64,000 nucleotides of DNA, taken from NCBI GenBank assembly GCA_013339895.1, contig JABACO010000005.1:248001-312000 (forward strand), read 5' to 3'. Positions 43,575-53,844 of the stretch are shown piece by piece. Source of the DNA: Ephydatia muelleri (lineage: Eukaryota > Porifera > Demospongiae > Spongillida > Spongillidae). Within the stretch, counting starts at the first letter, position 1. Every line of letters starts with the position of its first letter. A model generated the notes under the pieces. That model searched no databases. It was not told the origin of the DNA and worked only from the letters and a program-made list of their open reading frames with translations. A program made the position numbers and the translations under genes.

Positions 43575-46500
43575 TAGTTTGTGTGTGTGTGTGTTTGTAT
43601 GTGTGTGTGTTATAGTGAGAAGTGTCTTTGGAATGTGTGTGTTTGTGTGTATGCGTGTTAGCTTGTGTGAGTATGTGCATGTGTGTTTGTGTGTGTGCAT
43701 GTGTGTGTGTGTGTGTGTGTGTAGGATTGTGTGTGGTTCATTTTGGACTAGTGACTGTTGCTTGTTGCCTTGGCTTCATTGCCTTCAGGTCTTTTAATAC
43801 TTTCCAGACACTAAAATGTCAGCATTCTGTGACGAACATCAGTTCTAACTCCAATATTTGAAGGTGTCAGTACAAAACCCTTGTTTGTCATTTCGCTCAC
43901 TGGGTGTCAATATTGCCATATGACTGTTATGTCTGGGTAGATTGTGTATGTGTGTCTTGTAGTGAGAAGTGTGTTTCTGAATTTGTGTGTTTGTGTGTGT
44001 GTGTGTGTGTTTGCGTGTGTGCGTGTGTTGTTAGCATGTGTGTGATTGTGTGTGTGTTTGTGTGTTAGCTTGTGGTTGATTGTGTGTGTGAGTGTGTGTG
44101 TGTTAGCTTGGTGTGTGATTGTGTGTTGTGTATGTGTGTGTGAGCTTGTGTGCGATTGTGCGTGTGTGTGCGTGTGTGTGACTGTGTGTGTTAGCTTGTG
44201 TGTGTGTGTGTTTGTGGGTGTTTGTGTGTGTGAGCTTGTGTGCAATTGTGCGTGTGTGAGTGTGTGTGTGTTAGCTTGTATGTGATTGTGTGTGTGAGTG
44301 TGTGTGTTTGTGTGTGTTAGCTTGTGTGTGATTGTGCGTGTGTGTGATTGTGTGTGTGAGTGTGTGTGTTTGTGTGTGTTAGCTTGTGTGTGATTGTGCG
44401 TGTGTGTGATTGTGTATGTGAGTGTGTGTGTATGTGTTTGTGTGTGTGTTAGCTTGTGTGTGTGTGAGCTTGTGTGTGTGTGAGCTTGTGTGCGATTGTG
44501 CGTGTGTGTGTGTTAGCTTGTGTGTGTGTGAGCTTGTGTGTGTGTGAGCTTGTGTGCGATTGTGCGTGTGTGTTAGCTTGTATGTGATTGTGTGTGTGAG
44601 TTTGTGTGTGTTAGCTTGTGTGTGATTGTGCGTGTGTGTTAGCTTGTGTGTGTGAGTGTGTGTGTATGTGTTTGTGTGTGTGTGTTAGCTTGTGCGTGAT
44701 TGTGTGCGTGTGTGTGCATGTGTGTTTGTGTGTGAGCTTGTGTGCGATTGTGCGTGTGTGAGTGTGTATGTGTTAGCTTGTATGTGATTGTGTGTGTGAA
44801 TGTTGTGTATTTGTGTGTGTTAGCTTGTGTGTGATTGTGCGTGTGTGTGTTAGCTTGTGTGTGATTGTGTGTGTGAGTGTGTGTGTGTATGCGTTTGTGT
44901 GTGTGTTAGCTTGTGTGTGATTGTGTGCGTTTGTGTGTGTTTGTGTGTATGTGAGCTTGTGTGTGATTGTGTGTGTGCTTGTGTGTTAGCTTGAGTGTGA
45001 TTGTGTGTGTTTGTGTGTGTGTTTGTGTGTGTGTGAGCTTGTGTGTGATTGGGTGTGTGCTTGTGTGTGTGTTAGCTTGTGTGTGAGTGTGTGTGTGCTT
45101 TTTTATGTGTGAGCTTGTGCGTGTGTGAGTCTGTGTGTTAGCTTGTGTGTGATTGTGTGTGTGATTGTGAGTGTGCTTGTGTTAGCTTGTGTGTGAGTGT
45201 GTGTGTGCTTTTTTATGTGTGAGCTTGTGCGTGTGTGAGTCTGTGTGTTAGCTTGTGTGTGATTGTGTGTGTGATTGTGAGTATGCTTGTGTGTTAGCTT
45301 GTGTGTGAGTGTGTGTGTGCTTTTTTATGTGTGAGCTTGTGTGTGTGTGAGTCTGTGTGTTAGCTTGTGTGTGATTGTGTGTGTGATTGTGAGTGTGCTT
45401 GTGTGTTAGCTTGTGTGTGATTGTGTTAGTGAGTGTGTGTGTGTGTGTTTGTGTGTGTGTGATTGTGCATGTGTGTGTGTTAGCTTATGTGTGATTGTGT
45501 GTGTTTGTGTGTGTGTGAGCTTGTGTGCGATTGTGCGTGTGTGTGTGTGTTAGCTTGTGTGTGATTGTGTGTGTGAGTGTGTGTATGTGTTTGTGTGTTT
45601 TAGCTTGTGTGTGATTGTGTGCGTTTGTGTGTGTTTGTGTGTATGTGAGCTTGTGTGTGATTGTGTGTGTGCTTGTGTGTTAGCTTGTGTGTGATTGTGT
45701 GTTTTTGTGTGTGTGTTTGTGTGTGTGTGAGCTTGTGTGTGATTGGGTGTGTGCTTGTGTGTGTGTTAGCTTGTGTGTGAGTGTGTGTGTGCTTTTTTAT
45801 GTGTGAGCTTGTGCGTGTGTGAGTCTGTGTGTTAGCTTGTGTGTGATTATGTGTGTGATTGTGAGTGTGCTTGTGTGTTAGCTTGTGTGTGATTGTGTTA
45901 GTGAGTGTGGTGTGTGTGTGTTTGTGTGTGTGATTGTGCGTGTGTGTGCTAGCTTATGTGTGATTGTGTGTGTTTGTGTGTGTGTGAGCTTGTGTGCGAT
46001 TGTGCGTGTGTGTGTGTGTGTGTGTGTGTTAGCTTGTGTATGATTGTGTATGTGAGTGTGTGTGTGTTTGTGTGTGTTAGCTTGTGTGTGATTGTGTGTG
46101 TGTTAGCTTGTGTGTGATTGTGTATGTGAGTGTGTGTGTGTGTTTGTGTGTGTTAGCTTGTGTGTGATTGTGCGTGTGTGTGTGTTAGCTTGTGTGTGAT
46201 TGTGTGTGTGAGTGTTGTGTGTATGCGTTTGTGTGTGTGTTAGCTTGTGTGTGATTGTGTGCGTTTGTGTGTGTTTTGTGTATGTGAGCTTGTGTGTGAT
46301 TGTGTGTGTGCTTGTGTGTTAGCTTGTGTGTGATGTGTGTGTTTGTGTTTGTTTTTTTTGTGTTTGTGACTTGTGTGTATTGTTGTGCTTGTGTTTTGTT
46401 AGCTTTGTGTGAGTGTTTGTTTTTTTTTGTTTTTTATGTTGATCTTGTGCGTGTGGTGTTGTTAGCTTTGTTGATTGTGTTGTTGTGAGTGTGCTTGTGT

Positions 46501-46750
46501 TTTAGCTTTTGCTAGTGTGTGTGTTTTTACTTTTTTATGTGAGCTTGTGCGTGTGTGAGTCTGTGTGTTAGCTTGTGTGTGATTGTGTGTGTGATTGTGA
46601 GTGTGCTTGTGTGTTAGCTTGTGTGTGAGTGTGTGTGTGCTTTTTTATGTGTGAGCTTGTGTGTGTGTGTTGTGAGTCTGTGTGTTAGCTTGTGTGTGAT
46701 TGTGTATGTGAGTGTGAGTGTGCTTGTGTGTTAGCTTGTGTGTGATTGTG
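43575..46750. repeat. TG-rich satellite, left block
   Basis: Built of TG tracts punctuated by TTAGCTTGTGTG, GATTGTG, GAGTGTG and GAGCTTGTG. Higher-order blocks of about 110-120 bp recur, for example units with GCTTTTTTATGTGTGAGCTT near 45095, 45205 and 45308. The 42777-43574 and 43736-43940 parts before and within it are non-repetitive AT-rich DNA in which duplicated ACTAAAATGTCAGCATTC-like blocks occur. Frames here (Cys/Val or His/Thr-rich) are artefacts of the repeat. Confidence 0.9.
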
Positions 46751-46874
46751 TTAATTAGTGAGTGTAGAATCATCACAATTCTAACATAGACAGCCTCTAC
46801 GAGCTCAGTTTGGTTATTCTCCAACTAGGAGGGTAGATTAAGTCTCCCTCCTAGTAATCCCTCATCTGACCATA

Positions 46875-46930
46875 GCATCAGACCGGTTTCGACGGTTTTC
46901 TTTATTCTGGCCCGTCATCATCAGTGATGC
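46875..46930 (-). ncRNA. Hammerhead ribozyme-like motif, copy 1
   Basis: On the minus strand: stem I GCATCA / TGATGC (6 perfect pairs), core CTGATGA, stem II GACGG / CCGTC with a 16-base loop, then GAAA, stem III ACC/GGT with no loop, and the cleavage triplet GTC. The predicted cut lies between 46881 and 46880. One extra U sits between CTGATGA and stem II, unlike the consensus. Stem III is a palindrome (ACCGGT), so activity would likely need two motifs pairing with each other, as known for dimeric hammerheads. Confidence 0.65.
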
Positions 46931-47313
46931 ACCAGACTACTTCTTCCCCTATAGGTAGTGGGGGATTCCAAGCGTAGAAACCCAGCATGTGAGTAGCATC
47001 AAGACTTTGTCGGATTAAACTACCGATTACCGATTACAGGGGATGCGTGTACATGTGAGTTTGCCAGACTCAACATGTAATGTATAGGCAAAGCTTGACA
47101 CCATCACATCTGAATTATGACCACTTCTGCATGGTGGAGACCAATCAGGCCGGATCCACAGAGTGAGTCGTGCTGTCTTTGATTTGGGTTAATTAGTGAG
47201 TGTAGAATCATCACAATTCTAACATAGACAGCCTCTACGAGCTCAGTTTGGTTATTCTCCAACTAGGAGGGTAGATTAAGTCTCCCTCCTAGTAATCCCT
47301 CATCTGACCCATA

Positions 47314-47369
47314 GCATCAGACCGGTTTCGACGGTTTTCTTTATTCTGGCCCGTCATCATCAGTGATGC
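47314..47369 (-). ncRNA. Hammerhead ribozyme-like motif, copy 2
   Basis: Same 56-base motif as at 46875-46930, with all core and stem bases conserved. Confidence 0.65.
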
Positions 47370-47752
47370 ACCAGACTACTTCTTCCCCTATAGGTAGTGG
47401 GGGATTCCAAGCGTAGAAACCCAGCATGTGAGTAGCATCAAGACTTTGTCGGATTAAACTACCGATTACCGATTACAGGGGATGCGTGTACATGTGAGTT
47501 TGCCAGACTCAACATGTAATGTATAGGCAAAGCTTGACACCATCACATCTGAATTATGACCACTTCTGCATGGTGGAGACCAATCAGGCCGGATCCACAG
47601 AGTGAGTCGTGCTGTCTTTGATTTGGGTTAATTAGTGAGTGTAGAATCATCACAATTCTAACATAGACAGCCTCTACGAGCTCAGTTTGGTTATTCTCCA
47701 ACTAGGAGGGTAGATTAAGTCTCCCTCCTAGTAATCCCTCATCTGACCCATA

Positions 47753-47808
47753 GCATCAGACCGGTTTCGACGGTTTTCTTTATTCTGGCCCGTCATCATC
47801 AGTGATGC
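47753..47808 (-). ncRNA. Hammerhead ribozyme-like motif, copy 3
   Basis: Same 56-base motif; third unit of the 439-bp array. Confidence 0.65.
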
Positions 47809-48191
47809 ACCAGACTACTTCTTCCCCTATAGGTAGTGGGGGATTCCAAGCGTAGAAACCCAGCATGTGAGTAGCATCAAGACTTTGTCGGATTAAACTA
47901 CCGATTACCGATTACAGGGGATGCGTGTACATGTGAGTTTGCCAGACTCAACATGTAATGTATAGGCAAAGCTTGACACCATCACATCTGAATTATGACC
48001 ACTTCTGCATGGTGGAGACCAATCAGGCCGGATCCACAGAGTGAGTCGTGCTGTCTTTGATTTGGGTTAATTAGTGAGTGTAGAATCATCACAATTCTAA
48101 CATAGACAGCCTCTACGAGCTCAGTTTGGTTATTCTCCAACTAGGAGGGTAGATTAAGTCTCCCTCCTAGTAATCCCTCATCTGACCCATA

Positions 48192-48247
48192 GCATCAGAC
48201 CGGTTTCGACGGTTTTCTTTATTCTGGCCCGTCATCATCAGTGATGC
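48192..48247 (-). ncRNA. Hammerhead ribozyme-like motif, copy 4
   Basis: Same 56-base motif; fourth unit of the 439-bp array. The fifth, partial unit ends before the motif. Confidence 0.65.
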
Positions 48248-48554
48248 ACCAGACTACTTCTTCCCCTATAGGTAGTGGGGGATTCCAAGCGTAGAAACCC
48301 AGCATGTGAGTAGCATCAAGACTTTGTCGGATTAAACTACCGATTACCGATTACAGGGGATGCGTGTACATGTGAGTTTGCCAGACTCAACATGTAATGT
48401 ATAGGCAAAGCTTGACACCATCACATCTGAATTATGACCACTTCTGCATGGTGGAGACCAATCAGGCCGGATCCACAGAGTGAGTCGTGCTGTCTTTGAT
48501 TTGGGTTAATTAGTGAGTGTAGAATCATCACAATTCTAACATAGACAGCCTCTA

Positions 48555-51500
48555 TGTGTGTGTGCTTTTTTATGTGTGAGCTTGTGCGTGTGTGAGTCTG
48601 TGTGTTAGCTTGTGTGTGATTGTGTGTGTGATTGTGAGTGCTTGTGTGTTAGCTTGTGTGTGAGTGTGTGTGTGCTTTTTTATGTGTGAGCTTGTGTGTG
48701 TGTGAGTCTGTGTGTTAGCTTGTGTGCGATTGTGTATGTGAGTGTGAGTGTGCTTGTGTGTTAGCTTGTGTGTGATTGTGTTAGTGAGTGTGTGTGTGTG
48801 TGTGTGTTTGTGTGTGTGTGATTGTGCATGTGTGTGTGTTAGCTTATGTGTGATTGTGTGTGTTTGTGTGTGTGTGAGCTTGTGTGCGATTGTGCGTGTG
48901 TGTGTGTGTTAGCTTGTGTGTGATTGTGTGTGTGAGTGTGTGTATGTGTTTGTGTGTGTGTTAGCTTGTGTGTGATTGTGTGCGTTTGTGTGTGTTTGTG
49001 TGTATGTGAGCTTGTGTGTGATTGTGTGTGTGCTTGTGTGTTAGCTTGTGTGTGATTGTGTGTTTTTGTGTGTGTGTTTGTGTGTGTGTGAGCTTGTGTG
49101 TGATTGGGTGTGTGCATGTGTGTGTGTTAGCTTGTGTGTGAGTGTGTGTGTGCTTTTTTATGTGTGAGCTTGTGCGTGTGTGAGTCTGTGTGTTAGCTTG
49201 TGTGTGATTGTGTGTGTGATTGTGAGTGTGCTTGTGTGTTAGCTTGTGTGTGATTGTGTTAGTGAGTGTGTGTGGTGTGTTTGTGTGTGTGATTGTGCGT
49301 GTGTGTGCTAGCTTATGTGATTGTGTGTGTTTGTGTTGTGTGAGCTTGTGTGCGATTGTGCGTGTGTGTGTGTGTGTGTGTTAGCTTGTGTATGATTGTG
49401 TATGTGAGTGTGTGTGTGTTTGTGTGTGTTAGCTTGTGTGATTGTGTGGTGTTAGCTTGTTGTGTGATTGTGTATGTGAGTGTGTGTGTGTGTTTGTGTG
49501 TGTTTTGTGTGTGATTGTGCGTGTGTGTGTGTTAGCTTGTGTGTGATTGTGTGTGAGTGTGGTGTGTATGCGTTTGTGTGTGTTAGCTTGTGTGTGATTG
49601 TGTGCGTTTGTGTGTGTTTTGTGTGTATGTGAGCTTGTGTGTGATTGTGTGTGTGCTTTGTGTTAGCTTGTGTGTGATTGTGTGTGTTGTGTGTGTTTTG
49701 TGTGTGTGTGAGCTTGTGTGTGATTGGGTGTGTGCTTGTGTGTGTGTTAGCTTGTGTGTGAGTGTGTGTGTGCTTTTTATGTGTGAGCTTGTGCGTGTGT
49801 GAGTCTGTGTGTTAGCTTGTGTGTGATTGTGTGTGTGATTGTGAGTGTGCTTGTGTGTTAGCTTGTGTGTGAGTGTGTGTGTGCTTTTTTATGTGTGAGC
49901 TTGTGCGTGTGTGAGTCTGTGTGTTAGCTTGTGTGTGATTGTGTGTGTGATTGTGAGTGTGCTTGTGTGTTAGCTTGTGTGTGAGTGTGTGTGTGCTTTT
50001 TTATGTGTGAGCTTGTGTGTGTGTGAGTCTGTGTGTTAGCTTGTGTGTGATTGTGTATGTGAGTGTGAGTGTGCTTGTGTGTTAGCTTGTGTGTGATTGT
50101 GTTAGTGAGTGTGTGTGTGTGTGTGTGTGTTTGTGTGTGTGTGATTGTGCATGTGTGTGTGTTAGCTTATGTGTGATTGTGTGTGTTGTGTGTGTGAGCT
50201 TGTGTGCGATTGTGCGTGTGTGTGTGTGTTAGCTTGTGTGTGATTGTGTGTGTGAGTGTGTGTATGTGTTTGTGTGTGTGTTAGCTTGTGTGTGATTGTG
50301 TGCGTTTGTGTGTGTTTGTGTGTATGTGAGCTTGTGTGTGATTGTGTGTGTGCTTGTGTGTTAGCTTGTGTGTGATTGTGTGTTTTTGTGTGTGTGTTTG
50401 TGTGTGTGTGAGCTTGTGTGTGATTGGGTGTGTGCTTGTGTGTGTGTTAGCTTGTGTGTGAGTGTGTGTGTGCTTTTTTATGTGTGAGCTTGTGCGTGTG
50501 TGAGTCTGTGTGTTAGCTTGTGTGTGATTGTGTGTGTGATTGTGAGTGTGCTTGTGTGTTAGCTTGTGTGTGAGTGTGTGTGCTTTTTTATGTGTGAGCT
50601 TGTGTGTGTGAGTCTGTGTGTTAGCTTGTGTGTGATTGTGTGTGTGATTGTGAGTGTGCTTGTGTGTTAGCTTGTGTGTGATTGTGTTAGTGAGTGTGTG
50701 TGTGTGTGTTTGTGTGTGTGATTGTGCGTGTGTGTGCTAGCTTATGTGTGATTGTGTGTGTTTGTGTGTGTGTGAGCTTGTGTGCGATTGTGCGTGTGTG
50801 TGTGTGTGTGTGTTAGCTTGTGTATGATTGTGTATGTGAGTGTGTGTGTGTTTGTGTGTGTTAGCTTGTGTGTGATTGTGTGTGTGTTAGCTTGTGTGTG
50901 ATTGTGTATGTGAGTGTGTGTGTGTGTGTTTGTGTGTGTTAGCTTGTGTGTGATTGTGCGTGTGTGTGTTAGCTTGTGTGTGATTGTGTGTGTGTGTGTT
51001 AGCTTGTGTGTGATTGTGTATGTGAGTGTGTGTGTGTTTGTGTGCGTTAGCTTGTGTGTGATTGTGCGTGTGTGTGTTAGCTTGTGTGTGAGTGTGTGTG
51101 TATGTGTTTGTGTGTGTTAGCATGTGTGTGATTGTGTGTGTGTGTGTGCGTGTGTGTTTGTGTGTGTGAGCTTGTGTGCGATTGTGCGTGTGTGAGTGTT
51201 AGCTTGTATGTGATTGTGTGTGTGAGTGTTGTGTGTTCGTGTGTGTTAGCTTGTGTGTGATTGTGCGTGTGTGTGTTAGCTTGTGTGTGATTGTTGTGTG
51301 AGTGTGTGTATGTGTTTGTGTGTGTGTTAGCTTGTGTGTGATTGTGTGCGTTTGTGTTGTTTTGTGTATGTGAGCTTGTGTGTGATTGTGTGTGTGCTTG
51401 TGTGTTAGCTTGTGTGATTGTGTGTGTTTGTGTGTGTTTGTGGTGTGTGAGCTTGTGTGTGATTGGGTGTGTGCTTGTGTGTTAGCTAGTGTGTGAGTGT

Positions 51501-52561
51501 GTGTGTGCTTTTTTATGTGTGAGCTTGTGTGTGTGTGAGTCTGTGTGTTAGCTTGTGTGTGATTGTGTGTGATTGTGAGTGTGCTTGTGTGTTAGCTTGT
51601 GTGTTTGATTGTTGTTAGTGAGTATGTGTGTGGTGTGTGTTGTGTGTGTGTGTGATTGTGCATGTGTGTGTGTTAGCTTATGTGTGATTGTGTGTGTTTG
51701 TGTGTGTGAGCTTGTGTGCGATTGTGCGTGTGTGTGAGTTAGCTTGTGTGTGATTGTGTATGTGAGTGTGTGTGTGTTTTGTGTGTTAGCTTGTGTGTGA
51801 TTGTGTGTGTGTGTGTGTGTTAGCTTGTGTGTGATTGTGTATGTGAGTGTGTGTGTTTGTGTGTGGTAGATTGTGGTGTGAGTTGGTGTGTGTGTGTGTT
51901 TAGCGTGGTGTGATTGTGTGTGTGTGTTAGCTGTGGATTGTGTATGTGAGTGTGTGGGGTTTGTGTGTGTTAGCTTGTGTGTGATTGGGCGTGTGTGTGT
52001 TAGCTTGTGTGTGAGTGTGTGTGTATGTGTTTGTGTGTGTTAGCTTGTGTGTGTGTGTGCGTGTGTGTGTGCGTGTGTGTTTGTGTGTGTGAGCTTGTGT
52101 GCGATTGTGCGTGTGTGTTAGCTTGTATGTGATTGTGTATGTGAGTGTTGTGTGTTTGTGTGTGTTAGCTTGTGTGTGATTGTGTTTGTGAGTGTGTGTG
52201 TGTTTGCGTGTGTTAGCTTGTGTGTGATTGTGTATGGAGTGTGTGTGTGGTGTTTGTGTGTGTTAGCTTGTGTGTGATTGTGCGTGCGTGTGTGTTAGCT
52301 TTTGTGTGATTGTGAGTGTGTGCGTGTTTGTGATTGTGTACACGTGTGTGTTAGCTTGTGTGTGTTTGTGTGCGTGTGTGAGCTTGTGTGTGATTGTGCG
52401 TGTATGTGCGTGTGTGTGAGTGTGTGTGTTAGCTTGTGTGTGATTGTGTGAGTGTGTGTGTTACCTTGTGTGTTTGTGTGTGTGTGAGTGTGTGTGTGTG
52501 AGCTTGTGTGCGATTGTGCATGTGTGTGTGTGTGTGAGCTTGTGTGCGATTGTGCGTGTGT
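48555..52561. repeat. TG-rich satellite, right block
   Basis: Same composition as the left block. Segments of about 1.3 kb appear duplicated between blocks (for example 45420-46740, 48780-50100 and 50100-50700 share the same order of sub-motifs), which indicates unequal exchange or large-scale tandem duplication. It ends by running directly into the truncated Tc1/mariner transposase. Confidence 0.9.
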
Positions 52562-53215
52562 CCCATCTTGCTGATAGTACATGTGAGGAACATCATCTTC
52601 AAATAAAACTTAGAAAATTGGCCACAAATCTTCTTTTAGCATGTAGAGATATTTCTCTCCTGTGACAGTTCCCCTGGTAAAGAAGTATGGTCCAATTAAT
52701 TGGTCCTTGAAGAGACCGGCCCACACCATAATGCCCTTCTTCTGGTAAGGCTTGTCCATTGAGATATGGGGATTGGTCATGGCCCATGTGATGGCATTAC
52801 GTCTATTGACATGCCCGTTTAAGTGAAATATTGCCTCATCTGTCCATAGTACCTGGTCAGGAAAAATAGGGTTTTGTCGTACTTTCTCTAACCAAAGCTC
52901 TGCCCACTCGATCCTAAGTGCAGGATCATCCTCCTTCAGCTCTTGCACCAGTGAAGCTCTGTATCCTTGCATCTCTAAGTCCTTCTTAAAATTCGTTGGA
53001 TGCTTGACCTTGTCACTCCAGGGTTTTGTGCCTGGATTCGTCTAATTGAGGTAGTGGGGGTTGCTGCCATTGTATTTCCAATGGTGGCAATGTTTGCAGG
53101 AGTGCGTACAGTTTTCTTCCTCCCACAGTTTCCCTTCCATCTGTTTTCAACAGATCCATGTTCTAAAAACTTTGCAACGACTTTTAGTACTGTTGATGGT
53201 ACTAGCACTGCGTGA
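52562..53215 (-). pseudogene. Truncated Tc1/mariner-superfamily transposase
   Basis: The N-terminal part (about 53215-52975) encodes LKVVAKFLEHGSVENRWKGN and GVTRSSIQRILRR, the paired-type helix-turn-helix. After a shift, 52972-52610 gives the catalytic core: VLWTDEAIFHLNGHVNRRNA (first catalytic Asp), then KGIMVWAGLFKDQLIGPYFF. A further shift leads to YYQQDGTH (second catalytic Asp) at about 52580-52560, and the frame there merges into the TG satellite. The C-terminal third and the N-terminal start are missing. Confidence 0.82.
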
Positions 53216-53217
53216 CA

Positions 53218-53411
53218 TAGTACCGTATGCAGTAATATGCAGAGTTTGCCCACGACATGGTATGCAGATACATATCCAGACATACACATGTGCGGACCAA
53301 TATACCAAGACATTCGAATATCAAGAGCAGTGTGCAGATAGATATGATGGGTGCCAAGTATACGGTGCGTACTGCACCCGTATGCAGATAAACCCGTAAA
53401 TTACAATAGTG
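53218..53411. repeat. CACTA-type element end with ATGCAGA subterminal repeats
   Basis: Reading the minus strand from 53411 gives CACTATTGTAATTTACGGG, a canonical CACTA start. Inside it are at least six copies of TATGCAG or GTGCAGA-like motifs (53227-53391). The same subterminal motif is found at 63556-63800 beyond the CACTA gene pair, so both may belong to one family. The other end of this copy is not found. Confidence 0.6.
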
Positions 53412-53844
53412 CGCACCAAATAGGCACCCTCGAATAAGGCATGGGTGTGGCTACTATAATACATTGTATGTTTGAGCTGACCTCGATCGACTTACGGCCA
53501 GTGTCTTTCTACGTACTGTACTAGTTCGAACACAAAGGTAAGTTACTAAACTTAACTTGTAGCCCTATACCGGGATAAGCATTGGGAACATATATATGTG
53601 GCTATCGCATATTAAACGGGTGCATGTAATATTGATAATCGTATGCTTCTACGCCTATATTTCCCAGTAAGCGGTATGTGAAATAATAAAGCACATGTCG
53701 CTTGTAATGAGATGAGCTTGCGTGTTAGATGTCCATGCATGTTATGTGTCCATTCTCAAGATCTGATATCATGCAAGCTGTTAGGCAGCAGGCTTTGCCC
53801 ATTGGGTGATGTGTTCTCTGTGATGAGATGAGTGTGCGTGTTGG
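53412..53844. other. Gap without recognised gene
   Basis: Includes GATGAG...GTGTTAGATG-type sequence resembling the 151-bp repeat region further right (56.6-57.4 kb). No gene seen. Confidence 0.35.

Larger units (their letters stand above)
46751..48554. repeat. Tandem array, 439-bp unit x 4.1, with hammerhead motifs
   Basis: Units begin TTAATTAGTGAGTGTAGAAT at 46751, 47189, 47628, 48067 and 48506 (last partial). The first is 438 bp and the others 439 bp, and they appear almost identical. Each unit has a 10-bp perfect hairpin around CTAGGAGGG and, on the minus strand, a hammerhead-ribozyme-like motif. The array is embedded in the TG satellite with abrupt edges. Tandem units of a few hundred bases with a type I hammerhead are the hallmark of retrozymes and of Penelope-related repeats. 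Confidence 0.9.

Noticed and set aside
44000..46740. Telomeric repeat origin for the TG satellite
   Set aside because: The TTAGGG hexamer is not tandemly present; motifs are TTAGCTTGTG and TG tracts.
46751..48554. CRISPR-like array
   Set aside because: Units of 439 bp are contiguous and nearly identical with no variable spacers; eukaryotic context.
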